Shown in pieces: positions 44,467 through 52,870 of a stretch of 64,000 nucleotides of DNA; the first letter of the stretch is position 1; every line of letters begins with the position of its first letter. The DNA comes from Chelativorans alearensis (GTDB lineage: Bacteria > Pseudomonadota > Alphaproteobacteria > Rhizobiales > Rhizobiaceae), in contig NZ_WQNI01000001.1 in the NCBI RefSeq assembly GCF_010993735.1, forward strand, positions 1-64,000, read 5' to 3'. A program made the position numbers and the translations under genes. A model generated the notes under the pieces. It saw only the letters and a list, made by a program, of their open reading frames with translations, had not been told where the DNA came from and did not search any database.

Positions 44467-45432
44467 TTGATATCCCACAGCGAGACCGACGCGCGAGCGG
44501 CCAGGCACCGGCCATGGCGGCGCTACCTCGGCTACACCGCTGCCGTAGCGGCGGTGGCCCTTGCCGGCTTCCTCCTCTACCGGACGCTGTCGCGATATGA
44601 CTGGGCGGAGCTGGTCTCTGCCGTCGCTGCGGTCTCCTTCGACCGCCTGCTGATCGCCATCTGCTTTGCCGCGGCGAGCTATCTCAGTCTCACCGGCTTC
44701 GATTTTCTCGCCTTGCGCTACGCCGGCCATCCGCTTTCCTATCGACGGGCAGCACTTGCTTCCTTCACCAGCCTTTCCATCGGCCATAATATCGGTCTTG
44801 CGGCTTTGAGCAGCGGTGCCCTGCGTTACCGCTTCTATTCCCGCTGGGGGCTCGGCGCGGGGGATGTCGCCAAGGTCATCCTGTTTTGCGCGCTGACGGT
44901 GGCGCTTGGCCTGTCGATCCTGGGCGGGGTGGCGCTTCTCTTCCATCCCGATCTCGCCGTCCAGGTGATGGGGGTGCCGCGCGGATCGGTCTACTTCGTG
45001 GGCGCGGCGTGCCTCGTATGGCCGGCGCTCTATCTGTTTCTGACGGCGACCATCAAGCATCCGCTGCGCTTTCGCGGCCGCAGTCTCGCCTTGCCGAGCC
45101 TCAGGCTGGCGCTCGGGCAGGCGATCATCGGGTCTGTGAACTTCGCCTTCGTGGCCGCCGCGCTGCACCAGGCGATCGCCGCGCTTCAGGATGTGCCCTA
45201 TCTTGCGGTGGCCTCGGTCTATGTGACGGCCAATGTGGCCACGCTGGTCACCCATGCGCCCGGCGGGCTGGGCGTGGTGGAAAGCGTGGTCCTTTTCCTG
45301 CTGCCTCACGCAAAGCTTATCGGCGCCGTGCTCGTGTTCCGCTTTGTCTACTTCCTCCTGCCACTCGTGCTCGGCAGCGTGTTGCTGGTCTCGTCGGAGC
45401 TCGTCCTGTCGCGCCCGGCCGGGACATCGTGA
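44467..45432 (+). CDS. UPF0104/lysylphosphatidylglycerol synthase-type transmembrane protein
   Basis: A 321-residue integral membrane protein with eight hydrophobic segments, beginning at about residue 22 (YLGYTAAVAAVALAGFLLY). The family motif region SLSIGHNIGLAALSSGALRY lies near residue 105. These domains form the flippase part of MprF but also occur alone. There is no catalytic aminoacyl-transfer domain here. The start is TTG, preceded by AGAAGGA; the nearby ATG is out of frame. Its 3' end overlaps the convergent PLD gene by 85 bases. Confidence 0.82.
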   Translation: MISHSETDARAARHRPWRRYLGYTAAVAAVALAGFLLYRTLSRYDWAELVSAVAAVSFDRLLIAICFAAASYLSLTGFDFLALRYAGHPLSYRRAALASFTSLSIGHNIGLAALSSGALRYRFYSRWGLGAGDVAKVILFCALTVALGLSILGGVALLFHPDLAVQVMGVPRGSVYFVGAACLVWPALYLFLTATIKHPLRFRGRSLALPSLRLALGQAIIGSVNFAFVAAALHQAIAALQDVPYLAVASVYVTANVATLVTHAPGGLGVVESVVLFLLPHAKLIGAVLVFRFVYFLLPLVLGSVLLVSSELVLSRPAGTS

Positions 45433-46898
45433 GCCGGGCCGCGGCCGAGAAGCTCGCGCAGCCTTTCGACCACGTGGAAGGGGCGCTCGGGATCGAGGAG
45501 GCGCGTGCCTGGAAAGGAGCCGGTCGGCCCACGATAGACCGTCAGCGGCCGCAGTCCGCGGCTATTGTGGTTGAGGCTCTCGATGGCCCGGCTGAGACAG
45601 CCTTCCCGGCGGACGGCCGCGCGCACAAGCGCGGGATCGACACCGAGGTGCTCGGCCACCAGCCTCTCGCGGCAGCCGGCGATGGCGGCGCGGGTCTCCG
45701 GCCGGTCGGCCTCGATCGCCACGTCGCATTCGGTGTCGAGGCCGACGGAACGGTTATTGAGGTTGGACGAGCCGACACGCATCACCCTGTCGTCGACGAT
45801 CATCAACTTGGCATGCACCAGAACGCGGTGGTCGCCGGTAAGACCGGGCACGACGGGATAGTGAACATGCAGGCGATTGTGACGGTCGGTGCGCTTGAGG
45901 GCGCGCAGCAGCCGCTCTCGGTTTGCCCCCATGATGAAGCGTTCGATCAGGCCATTGGCCGTGCGCGTGCAGATCACCACGATTTCAGGTCCGCGTGGCC
46001 GCGATAGGCTTTCCCCGAGGATGCCGCGCAGGCGCCTCGCGGTGAAGTATTGGGCTTCGATGTAGACGGTGTGCCTTGCCGCCCGCAGCATATCCTCGAT
46101 CAGTTGGGCGGACTCTTCCACCGGGCGGCGCCCGCCGAGGCGCGGCGCCGTGCGGGCCACGGCCATGGGCACATCGGTGAAATCGGCCTGAAGCCCCTCC
46201 GGCCACCGCTCGACCGGAGGCCCAAGGGGCTTTTCCTCGCCGACTGCGTCCCGCCAGCGTTCGCGCACGACCTGCGCCACGATACGCGCAACCGGGCCAT
46301 CAGCCACCATCTGCAGATCGTGCACCGGATCGTAGTGCGTGCCGTCGGGGTTGCGGCGCAGCGGATGATCGGCCTCGTGGCTGGCGGTGTCCCAACGCTC
46401 GATGGTCAGGTCCATCCCGCCGACGAAGGCGATGGAATCGTCAACCAGCACGATTTTCTGGTGATGCGCGGCGTGGAGCGGGTGATGGGCGTCCAGGTGC
46501 AGATGGACGCGCGGGTGGCTCTGCCACTCCTCCCCCAGCACCAGAGGCATCGTTGCGCCTGGCGCATGCACGGCCGCCAGGCTCCAGACGAGCACGCAGA
46601 CCTCCAGTTCCGGGCGCTCCTCCACCAGCGCGCGCAGAAGGTCGCCAAGCGCCGGCGCGTCCGGCCCGTCCTGCGGGCGCAGGCGGACACGCGCATCGAA
46701 ATCCCAGGCGATGATATAAATCGATCGCGTGGCCATACGCAGCGCTTTGTCGAGCTCCGCGAAATAGGCCTCGGCGTCGACCAGAAGGGTAGCACGCCGC
46801 GCCGTGGCCACCGCGCGGCAATTGCGGCCCGGCACCAGGAGCTTTCCTCGCCTCCGGCGTGATCCTGCTGCGCCTTTCACCTTTACCCCATCCTGCAT
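45348..46898 (-). CDS. Phospholipase D/cardiolipin synthase-like protein
   Basis: A 516-residue PLD-superfamily enzyme with two HKD motifs: HHQKIVLVDDSIAFVGGMD in the N-terminal half and HAKLMIVDDRVMRVGSSN in the C-terminal half. There is no N-terminal membrane anchor, unlike classical cardiolipin synthases. The start at 46898 is chosen because AAAGGGG precedes it and the upstream frame is basic, low-complexity sequence. Activity could be phospholipid synthesis or hydrolysis. It is convergent and overlaps with the UPF0104 gene, and an EEP hydrolase gene is nearby. The last ~30 residues are hydrophilic and look unstructured. Confidence 0.87.
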   Translation of the reverse strand: MQDGVKVKGAAGSRRRRGKLLVPGRNCRAVATARRATLLVDAEAYFAELDKALRMATRSIYIIAWDFDARVRLRPQDGPDAPALGDLLRALVEERPELEVCVLVWSLAAVHAPGATMPLVLGEEWQSHPRVHLHLDAHHPLHAAHHQKIVLVDDSIAFVGGMDLTIERWDTASHEADHPLRRNPDGTHYDPVHDLQMVADGPVARIVAQVVRERWRDAVGEEKPLGPPVERWPEGLQADFTDVPMAVARTAPRLGGRRPVEESAQLIEDMLRAARHTVYIEAQYFTARRLRGILGESLSRPRGPEIVVICTRTANGLIERFIMGANRERLLRALKRTDRHNRLHVHYPVVPGLTGDHRVLVHAKLMIVDDRVMRVGSSNLNNRSVGLDTECDVAIEADRPETRAAIAGCRERLVAEHLGVDPALVRAAVRREGCLSRAIESLNHNSRGLRPLTVYRGPTGSFPGTRLLDPERPFHVVERLRELLGRGPAHDVPAGRDRTSSDETSNTLPSTSGRRK

Positions 46899-47041
46899 AT
46901 GCGGACCCCTTTCGGCCCGATTGCCTGTGTGATCTGCCTTCTCAACGCGCGGACGCGGCATTCGGTTCGCTGCGGCACGGCCGAAGTTCCCGCAGCCAGA
47001 ACCGTTGGGTGCTCTGGACCTCGTTCGATCGAAGTGACAAA

Positions 47042-47054
47042 CTGGTCGGACCAG
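47042..47054. promoter_or_regulatory. FadR/GntR-type operator CTGGTCGGACCAG
   Basis: A perfect palindrome with one central base matches the TGGT-n3-ACCA core of FCD-type GntR operators. It lies 41 bases upstream of the M24 peptidase start codon. Similar cores occur at 53.5-53.7 and 63.4-63.6 kb. No regulator gene is adjacent, so control in trans is likely. Confidence 0.65.
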
Positions 47055-47095
47055 ATGCACCACCCGGCAGGTGCATGATTGAGAGGAGGAGCAAT

Positions 47096-48277
47096 ATGCA
47101 GGCGGAAAGCGGCTTGGCCCTTAAGGTCCCGTTCGACACGGAGCGGCTAGACCGGCTGATGGAGGAGGCGGGCATCGACGTTCTCCTGGCGACGTCGAAG
47201 CACAACACGCAGTATTTGCTGGGCGGCTACAAGTTCATCTTCTTCGCCGCCATGGATGCCATCGGCCATAGCCGCTATCTCCCCATCGTCATCTACGAGA
47301 AGGGACGGCCGGAGCGGTCGGCCTACATCGCCAACCGCATGGAAGGCGGCGAACACCAGAACAAGCCGTTCTGGACGCCGGCTTTTCACCCCGCCGCGTG
47401 GGGAACCCTGGATGCCGCCGAAGTGGCGGTGGAGCATCTCGGAAAGATCGGCAGGGCGGGGGCGCGCATCGGCATCGAGCCGGCCTTTTTGCCGGTGGAT
47501 GCCTACCGGCTGTTGACCGCGCGGCTGGAGGGCGCCTCTTTCGTCGATGCCACGGGCGCGCTGGAGCGCATGCGCGCGATCAAGACGCCCGCCGAACTGG
47601 AAAAGCTGCGTCTGGCGTCCGAGCGGATCACGGATTCCATGCTGGCGACGATCGGCTGGGCGCGCGAGGGCACCACCAAGGCCGAGATCATCGAGCGGCT
47701 GCGGCGGGAAGAGACGGAGCGCGGCCTGACCTTCGAATATTGCCTGCTGACGCTGGGCGGCAGCCACAACCGCGCCGCCTCGCCGCAAGCCTGGAGGCCG
47801 GGCGAGGTGCTGTCGATCGATTCCGGCGGCAACTACCATGGCTATGTCGGCGACCTTTGCCGTATGGGCGTTCTCGGCGAGCCGGACGCGGAGCTCCAGG
47901 ACCTGCTGGCGGAGGTGGAAGCCGTGCAGCAGGCGGCTTTCTCCAAGGTGAGGGCCGGTACGCGGGGCGGTGACATGATCGCCCGCGCCCAGGAGACCCT
48001 GAAGTCCTCGCCCATCGCCGCCTTCACGGATTTCTTTGCTCACGGCATGGGCTTGATCACGCACGAGGTGCCGTTCCTGATGACCAACCACCCCGTCACC
48101 TACGAAGGCGTCGACGCCGCGCGCCCGCTGGAGGCGGGCATGGTGCTCTCGGTGGAGACGACCATGCTCCATCCCACCCGCGGCTTCATCAAGCTCGAAG
48201 ACACGGTGGCGGTGACAGCCGACGGCTATGAGATGTTCGGCGACCGTGGCAGGGGGTGGAACAGGGGCGGGGGGTGA
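47096..48277 (+). CDS. M24-family metallopeptidase (Xaa-Pro aminopeptidase/creatinase fold)
   Basis: A 393-residue protein with an N-terminal creatinase-like domain (about 1-165) and a C-terminal pita-bread catalytic domain. All five metal ligands can be seen: Asp in LSIDSGG, Asp in GDLCRMG, His in FFAHGMGLITHE, Glu in LSVETTM and Glu in IKLEDTVAV. It may cleave a Xaa-Pro dipeptide or hydrolyse a non-peptide amide. ATG 47096 follows GAGGAGGAG. It has its own promoter region with a GntR-type palindrome. A palindromic repeat follows its stop by seven bases. Confidence 0.9.
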   Translation: MQAESGLALKVPFDTERLDRLMEEAGIDVLLATSKHNTQYLLGGYKFIFFAAMDAIGHSRYLPIVIYEKGRPERSAYIANRMEGGEHQNKPFWTPAFHPAAWGTLDAAEVAVEHLGKIGRAGARIGIEPAFLPVDAYRLLTARLEGASFVDATGALERMRAIKTPAELEKLRLASERITDSMLATIGWAREGTTKAEIIERLRREETERGLTFEYCLLTLGGSHNRAASPQAWRPGEVLSIDSGGNYHGYVGDLCRMGVLGEPDAELQDLLAEVEAVQQAAFSKVRAGTRGGDMIARAQETLKSSPIAAFTDFFAHGMGLITHEVPFLMTNHPVTYEGVDAARPLEAGMVLSVETTMLHPTRGFIKLEDTVAVTADGYEMFGDRGRGWNRGGG

Positions 48278-48284
48278 TGCTCTA

Positions 48285-48319
48285 GACCAGCTCATCGATC
48301 CATGAACGATGAACTGGTC
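48285..48319. repeat. 35-bp near-perfect palindrome after the peptidase gene
   Basis: GACCAG..CTGGTC arms with CTCATCG/CGATGAA inside form a near-perfect palindrome centred on the CATGA near 48302. It is followed within 12 bases by another dispersed repeat, and together they fill the gap between two convergent genes. It could serve as a bidirectional transcription end without a T-run. Confidence 0.7.
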
Positions 48320-48330
48320 CAACTCCTTGT

Positions 48331-48383
48331 CTTGTCGCAATTCCGGACGCAAAACCGGTTTCCGCTTTTCCTGAAATTGCTCT
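48331..48383. repeat. Dispersed intergenic repeat with GCAATTCCGG/CTGAAATTGC ends
   Basis: The block from GCAATTCCGG (48337-48346) through AAAACCGGTTTCCGCTTTTC to CTGAAATTGC (48371-48380) is a familiar Rhizobiales intergenic palindromic element. Its right end abuts the stop codon of the cytochrome gene. Confidence 0.75.
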
Positions 48384-48714
48384 ATTCCGGCGTCTCGACT
48401 GTGATCTTGATTGACGAATACCAGGCTGCGACGTTCGAGATATCGTCGTCCGTGAGATCCTTCGCCACCACGTCCATCATCTCGTTCCTCCGCTTGCCGG
48501 AGCGGAAAGCCTTCAACTGCGTCTGCAGATAGATCTCGCTTTCGCCCGCTAGATGAGGCGCGACGGGGATTTGTGCGATCCCGTCGAGCCCGTGGCACGT
48601 GCGGCATTGGGCGCTTGCGATCTGCCGGCCTGCCTGCATATCGCCGGCAGCGGCCATGCCCGTTAGTGCCGCGAGGCCCAATGCAGTGGAAAGCAGTTTG
48701 ATGATCGATGCCAT
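48382..48714 (-). CDS. Periplasmic class I cytochrome c
   Basis: A 110-residue single-heme cytochrome. A signal peptide of about 22 residues (IKLLSTALGLAALTGMAAAG) is followed by the heme-attachment motif CRTCH. The axial methionine is probably in KRRNEMMDVV. Size fits cytochrome c553/c4-half types. It follows the PQQ-type dehydrogenase gene by 102 bp on the same strand, so it is the likely electron acceptor of that enzyme in the periplasm. Confidence 0.88.
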   Translation of the reverse strand: MASIIKLLSTALGLAALTGMAAAGDMQAGRQIASAQCRTCHGLDGIAQIPVAPHLAGESEIYLQTQLKAFRSGKRRNEMMDVVAKDLTDDDISNVAAWYSSIKITVETPE

Positions 48715-48816
48715 TTCAGTGCCCAATAGAAGGCGCCCGCCGCTTGGCGGCAGGCGATGCTTGAATGGATGGCCCCTCGCGTTTCCCTCACGAGGGGCCG
48801 CTCGTGCCCACCCTTC

Positions 48817-50067
48817 CTATTCGTACGAGATGCGGTAGAGCGCCCCCACCAGATCGTCGGAGACGATGATGGAGCCGTCGCGCAACTGCGCCACATCGAC
48901 CGGGCGGCCGAGATATTCGCCGTTCTCGTCCAGCCAGCCTTCCGCGAAGACCTCGGTCTCCCCCGCGGTGCCGTCCTCGTTGACGGCGGTGAACATCACC
49001 CGCGCGCCAATGGGTGTGGTGCGGTTCCACGAGCCGTGCTGGGCGGAAAAGATGCCGCCACGATATTTGGCGGGGAACTGCCGCCCGGTATAGAAGGTCA
49101 TGCCGAGATCGGCCGCATGGGCGTCCATTTCCACTGCCGGCATGACGACGTCGTCCGGCGGTTCCTCGCCCTTATATTCCTCCGTGCGCACCGAGCCGCC
49201 GCCATACCAGGGAAAGCCGAAGTGCTGGCCGGCCTCCGTCTGGCGGTTGATCTCGCCGGGCGGGATGTCGTCGCCCATCCCATCCACCTGATTGTCGGTG
49301 AACCAGAGTTCGCCATTGGCCGGATTGAAGTCGTGGCCGACCGAGTTGCGGATGCCATAGGTATAGACCTCGCGGCTGGTGCCGTCCTGATCCATCCGGA
49401 TGATGCCGCCGATGCCATGCTGCCTGTAGAGCTCCAATTTCTCCGGCGCCGGGACGTTGAAGGGCTGGCCAAGGGAAATGTAGAGCTTGCCGTCGGGGCC
49501 GACACGGCAGACGCGAGCGGTGTGGTTGTAGCTTTCCTCCTCGACCGGGATCAGCTCGCCCTGTTTCACCACCTCGCTGGCGGCAACGTCGGGGCTCTCG
49601 TAGAAGAACTCGGCAGCCGGATAGACTATCACGCGGTTCTGCTCGACGATGTAGAGCATGCCGTCCGGTGAGAAGCACGGTCCGTTGGGCACGGTCATGG
49701 CCAACGGCGGCGCGAAGTCCTTGACTTCATCGGCAACGCGATCCTTGTCGCGGTCGGTCACGGCCCAGACTTTTGTCTTGCGGGTGCCAACGAAGGTGAC
49801 GACGCCTTGCGGCCCGACTGCGATGTGGCGTGCATCGGGCACGATTGCATAAAGGCTGATCTGGAAACCGTCAGGCAGTTTGATCCTCTCAAGTGTACGG
49901 CTGATCGCCTCGGCCTTCTCCCCACCTTGCTCGATTTCGGTGAACTCGGTGGTGCCGGTGGTCTTGAAAGAGCTCAGCCGCTCGAGATTCTCCGATTGCT
50001 GCTGTCCATAAGCCAGCGCCGTCGTGCCGATCAACATGGCCAGCGAAGCCGCAGTTGTCCTCGTCAT
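48817..50067 (-). CDS. PQQ-dependent sugar (glucose/sorbosone-type) dehydrogenase
   Basis: A 416-residue exported six-bladed beta-propeller protein. The signal peptide is at about residues 1-21 (ASLAMLIGTTALAYG). The propeller has family-typical segments such as NSVGHDFNPANGELWFTDNQ and QHGSWNRTTPIGARV, the latter with His/Arg expected near PQQ. It should oxidise a sugar or aldehyde in the periplasm and pass electrons to the cytochrome c encoded just downstream. Exact substrate unknown; no PQQ-biosynthesis gene is in the window. Confidence 0.87.
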   Translation of the reverse strand: MTRTTAASLAMLIGTTALAYGQQQSENLERLSSFKTTGTTEFTEIEQGGEKAEAISRTLERIKLPDGFQISLYAIVPDARHIAVGPQGVVTFVGTRKTKVWAVTDRDKDRVADEVKDFAPPLAMTVPNGPCFSPDGMLYIVEQNRVIVYPAAEFFYESPDVAASEVVKQGELIPVEEESYNHTARVCRVGPDGKLYISLGQPFNVPAPEKLELYRQHGIGGIIRMDQDGTSREVYTYGIRNSVGHDFNPANGELWFTDNQVDGMGDDIPPGEINRQTEAGQHFGFPWYGGGSVRTEEYKGEEPPDDVVMPAVEMDAHAADLGMTFYTGRQFPAKYRGGIFSAQHGSWNRTTPIGARVMFTAVNEDGTAGETEVFAEGWLDENGEYLGRPVDVAQLRDGSIIVSDDLVGALYRISYE

Positions 50068-50120
50068 TGCTTCCTCCCAGAGCTTGCGTGCGGGAGTCCA
50101 ATGTCGGCCGAAACCCGGGA

Positions 50121-50139
50121 AATGACAATCATCGTCATT
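50121..50139. promoter_or_regulatory. Inverted repeat AATGAC-n7-GTCATT upstream of the sugar dehydrogenase
   Basis: A perfect six-base inverted repeat lies 54 bases upstream of the dehydrogenase start codon and 78 bases past the stop of the cupin gene. It may be an operator for the dehydrogenase/cytochrome unit. Confidence 0.35.
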
Positions 50140-50217
50140 CCATGCGCGGCCGCGCAGGCGCCGCCTACCCGTTCCCCACCCGGTCTTGAGCTACTTTCGC
50201 TCGCGGGAGTTTCGTCC

Positions 50218-50634
50218 CTATCCCTTTGCCGGGACGAGCCGGAAGTCGGGTAGCGCGCGCAGCGCCTGCTCGGGGCCGGCCGGGGCATAGACCACGAAGA
50301 GCCGCATCGGGCCGTCGCCCGTGTTGAGCGTCGAGTGGTAGCGGCTTTCGGGTACGTAGACCGTGCAGCCGGGGTGCACCTCGTGTACGACCGGGTTGCC
50401 TTCCTCGTCCTCGACCATCTGCTCGCCGGTGCCGGCGATCACGAAGATGATCTCCTCCGCGCCGGGGTGGTTGTGGCGGGCGTGGCCCTGGCCTTTTTCG
50501 AGATCGACCACGCCGCCGGAAAAGCGCCCGGCGCCGTTCACTTCCGGCCCCACCGTCAGGGCCAGGCGGCCCCAATCGAAGGCGAAGGTGTCGACCTCCT
50601 CCGGATAGACGAAGATCCTTTCCATGCCGCTCAT
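50218..50634 (-). CDS. Cupin-domain protein
   Basis: A 138-residue single-cupin protein. Metal-binding motif 1 (GHARHNHPGAEEIIFVIAGTG) and motif 2 (PESRYHSTLNTGDGPM, one His) are recognisable. GGGAGGATGAG precedes ATG 50634. It is the last gene of the UPF0261/PEP-hydrolase-like operon, with one base between genes. Small cupins of this kind bind a metal and isomerise, oxidise or bind small acids; a precise role cannot be given. Confidence 0.85.
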   Translation of the reverse strand: MSGMERIFVYPEEVDTFAFDWGRLALTVGPEVNGAGRFSGGVVDLEKGQGHARHNHPGAEEIIFVIAGTGEQMVEDEEGNPVVHEVHPGCTVYVPESRYHSTLNTGDGPMRLFVVYAPAGPEQALRALPDFRLVPAKG

Positions 50635-50635
50635 C

Positions 50636-51490
50636 TCATCCTCCCGCTGAAGCTGGCACCCGCAACGGCAGTGCCTTGAAGCTGGCGATCTGATCGCGGA
50701 TCGCCGCCTCGGCCGGCAGGCGCTCCATCGAGCTGGCGCCGTAGAAGCCATGGCAGCCCTCGGCGCGCTCCAGGACGTAGCGCGCGTCCTCCGGCATGGC
50801 GATCGGCCCGCCGTGACACAAGACGATGATATCCTCGCGCACCGCGCGCCCGGCGGCGGCGATGGCCTCGATCTCGGCAACGCATTCGTCGAGAGACTTG
50901 GCCGAGGTGGCGCCGATGGTGCCGCCGGTGGTCACACCCATATGGGCGACGACGATATCGGCACCGGCCCCGGCCATGGCGACGGCCTCGTCCGTGTTGA
51001 AGACATAGGGCGTCGTCAGAAGGTCGAGTTCGTGGGCGGCGGCGATCATGTCGACCTCGAGCCCATAGCCCATGCCGGTCTCCTCGAAACTCTGCCGCAT
51101 GCGGCCGTCGAACAGGCCGATGGTGGGGAAGTTCTGGACACCCGAAAAGCCCATCGCCTTCAATTCGGCCAGGAACTGCGGCATCAGCACGAAAGGGTCG
51201 GTGCCGTTGACGCCGGCCAGAACCGGTGTGTTCCTCACCACCGGCAGCACCTCGACGGCCATCTCCCTGACGATCTCGTTGGCGTTCCCGTAGGCGAGCA
51301 GGCCGGCGGCCGAGCCGCGGCCGGCCATGCGGTAACGGCCGGAATTGTAGATAATGATGAGATCGATGCCGCCGGCCTCCTCCGCCTTGGCCGAAAGGCC
51401 GGTGCCCGCGCCACCGCCGACGATGGGCCGACCCTCGGCGATCATCGCACGGAATTTCTCCAGAATTGTCTTGCGGGGGATGGCGGGCAT
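50636..51490 (-). CDS. Phosphoenolpyruvate hydrolase-like TIM-barrel protein
   Basis: A 284-residue protein of the PEP-hydrolase/TIM-barrel signal-transduction family. Typical segments are [54 protein letters not shown] and [12 protein letters not shown]. It regularly occurs next to, or fused with, UPF0261 (Tm-1 N-domain) proteins, as here with a 10-base gap. No member has a firmly assigned natural reaction that I know. The start at 51490 fits the family N-terminus. Confidence 0.85.
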   Translation of the reverse strand: MPAIPRKTILEKFRAMIAEGRPIVGGGAGTGLSAKAEEAGGIDLIIIYNSGRYRMAGRGSAAGLLAYGNANEIVREMAVEVLPVVRNTPVLAGVNGTDPFVLMPQFLAELKAMGFSGVQNFPTIGLFDGRMRQSFEETGMGYGLEVDMIAAAHELDLLTTPYVFNTDEAVAMAGAGADIVVAHMGVTTGGTIGATSAKSLDECVAEIEAIAAAGRAVREDIIVLCHGGPIAMPEDARYVLERAEGCHGFYGASSMERLPAEAAIRDQIASFKALPLRVPASAGG

Positions 51491-51500
51491 GCGGGGGGTC

Positions 51501-52697
51501 TCACTCTCTGGCCATTTCGAGGAAGGCGGCAACCGCCGCCTCGGCGAATTCGGGATCGTTGATATTGAATGGCACGCGCTCGATGCGCCGGTTGGCGGCG
51601 GGCTTCAGCGCGCTCTCGATGCCGGCGAAAAGCTCCGCGTCGGCCTCGGGATCGAAGAAGGCGCCCCCCTCGATATCGAGGGCGGAGACGCCCTTTTCCG
51701 GTATCAGGAAGCGCAACGGCCCTTCGCAGGCGTCAAGCCGCGTGCCGATCCATTCGCCGATGGTGCGGCACTCTTCGGCGTTCGTGCGCATCAGCGTCAC
51801 GTTGGGGTTGTGGCGGTAGAGGTTGCGGTTGCGATACCGTTCGGGCACCGTCTCCGGCGCCCAGAAGTTGACAATGTCGCAGGCACCCGGCGCGCCGACA
51901 TAAGGCAGCCTGGTGCGCGCCACGGCGCCGAAGCGGTCCTCCGTTGCAGGCAGCACGCCGCCGAATAAGAGATCGCAGACCTCGGTGGTGGTGATGTCGA
52001 GGAGGCCGGCGAGCATGGCGCTGTCGGCGAGTTTTTCCATGGTGCGCCCGCCGGTGCCGGTGGCGTGGAAGACCATGCAGTCGTATTTGTCGCGCAGGCG
52101 CTGCGTGATCGCCGTCACGCAGGGCGTGGTGACGCCGAACATGGTGAGCCCGAGCGCCGGCTTTCCCTCCGCCCGCGGTGCCGGGCGCATGGCCATGCCG
52201 GCGATGGCTTGCGCCGCGTTGTGCAGGATGGTGCGGCTCAAGCCGTTGAGGCCGGCCATGTCGGTCACCGAAGGCATCATGATGATGTCGGAAATGTCGA
52301 CATAAGGGGCGGTATCGCCGGAAGCGAGGGTCGAGACCATCAGCTTGGGCACGCCGTAGGCAAGCCGCCGCATGCCGGCGGTGACGATGGACGTGCCGCC
52401 CCCGCCGCCGATGCCGATCACGGCGGCGATATCCTCGCGCGCGGCGATGAAATTGGCGAAGGCCTCGCCCATAGCCGCAACCGCCTTGCCGCGGTCGTCG
52501 CCGCCGAGCACGGCCTCGGCGCCCGCCGGATGGTGCGCGGCGACCTCGGCGGCACTTACGTCGACTTCCACTGTCGGCGCGCGCGTGCCGACATCGACGC
52601 GCCGCACCTCGCCGCCGGCCGCCGCGATGGCGGAGGCCAGAAAAGCCAGTTCCTCGCCTTTGGTATCGGCCGTGGCGACGGCATAGATGCGCTTCAT
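51501..52697 (-). CDS. UPF0261 (Tm-1-like ATP-binding domain) family protein
   Basis: A 398-residue protein with the UPF0261 signature N-terminus [18 protein letters not shown], the glycine-rich segment [17 protein letters not shown] and [15 protein letters not shown]. The family is related to the ATP-binding region of the tomato Tm-1 resistance protein; its bacterial role is unknown. The ATG at 52697 has GGGAGG before it. It heads an operon with the PEP-hydrolase-like and cupin genes, divergent from a TetR regulator. Confidence 0.88.
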   Translation of the reverse strand: MKRIYAVATADTKGEELAFLASAIAAAGGEVRRVDVGTRAPTVEVDVSAAEVAAHHPAGAEAVLGGDDRGKAVAAMGEAFANFIAAREDIAAVIGIGGGGGTSIVTAGMRRLAYGVPKLMVSTLASGDTAPYVDISDIIMMPSVTDMAGLNGLSRTILHNAAQAIAGMAMRPAPRAEGKPALGLTMFGVTTPCVTAITQRLRDKYDCMVFHATGTGGRTMEKLADSAMLAGLLDITTTEVCDLLFGGVLPATEDRFGAVARTRLPYVGAPGACDIVNFWAPETVPERYRNRNLYRHNPNVTLMRTNAEECRTIGEWIGTRLDACEGPLRFLIPEKGVSALDIEGGAFFDPEADAELFAGIESALKPAANRRIERVPFNINDPEFAEAAVAAFLEMARE

Positions 52698-52727
52698 GGT
52701 CCTCCCGCGCGGCCCGGGCCCCCTCCT

Positions 52728-52791
52728 AGTGGTACGATCTGTTTGGGTCAGACCACTTGCGCGATGGCTGCGTCGTCGCAGCCATCGCGCT
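52728..52791. repeat. Two adjacent palindromes in the UPF0261-TetR spacer
   Basis: AGTGGT (52728-52733) and ACCACT (52753-52758) flank a GATCTGTTTGGGTC core. Directly after it, GCGCGATGGCTGCG (52760-52773) pairs perfectly with 52778-52791 around a four-base TCGT loop. The pair resembles a compact dispersed intergenic repeat rather than a specific operator. Confidence 0.65.
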
Positions 52792-52835
52792 TGCCCCACC
52801 GCAGCTCCTCCCGAAAGAATGCCGTTGCATATTTT

Positions 52836-52870
52836 TGAGACACGCGTATCATATTGATATGGACGTCTCA
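52836..52870. promoter_or_regulatory. TetR operator candidate: two concentric inverted repeats
   Basis: TATCA-TAT-TGATA (52847-52859) is nested inside TGAGAC (52836-52841) and GTCTCA (52865-52870). Both pairs share the same centre at 52853. The site covers the TetR start codon, as expected for autorepression, and faces the divergent UPF0261 operon. Confidence 0.65.
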
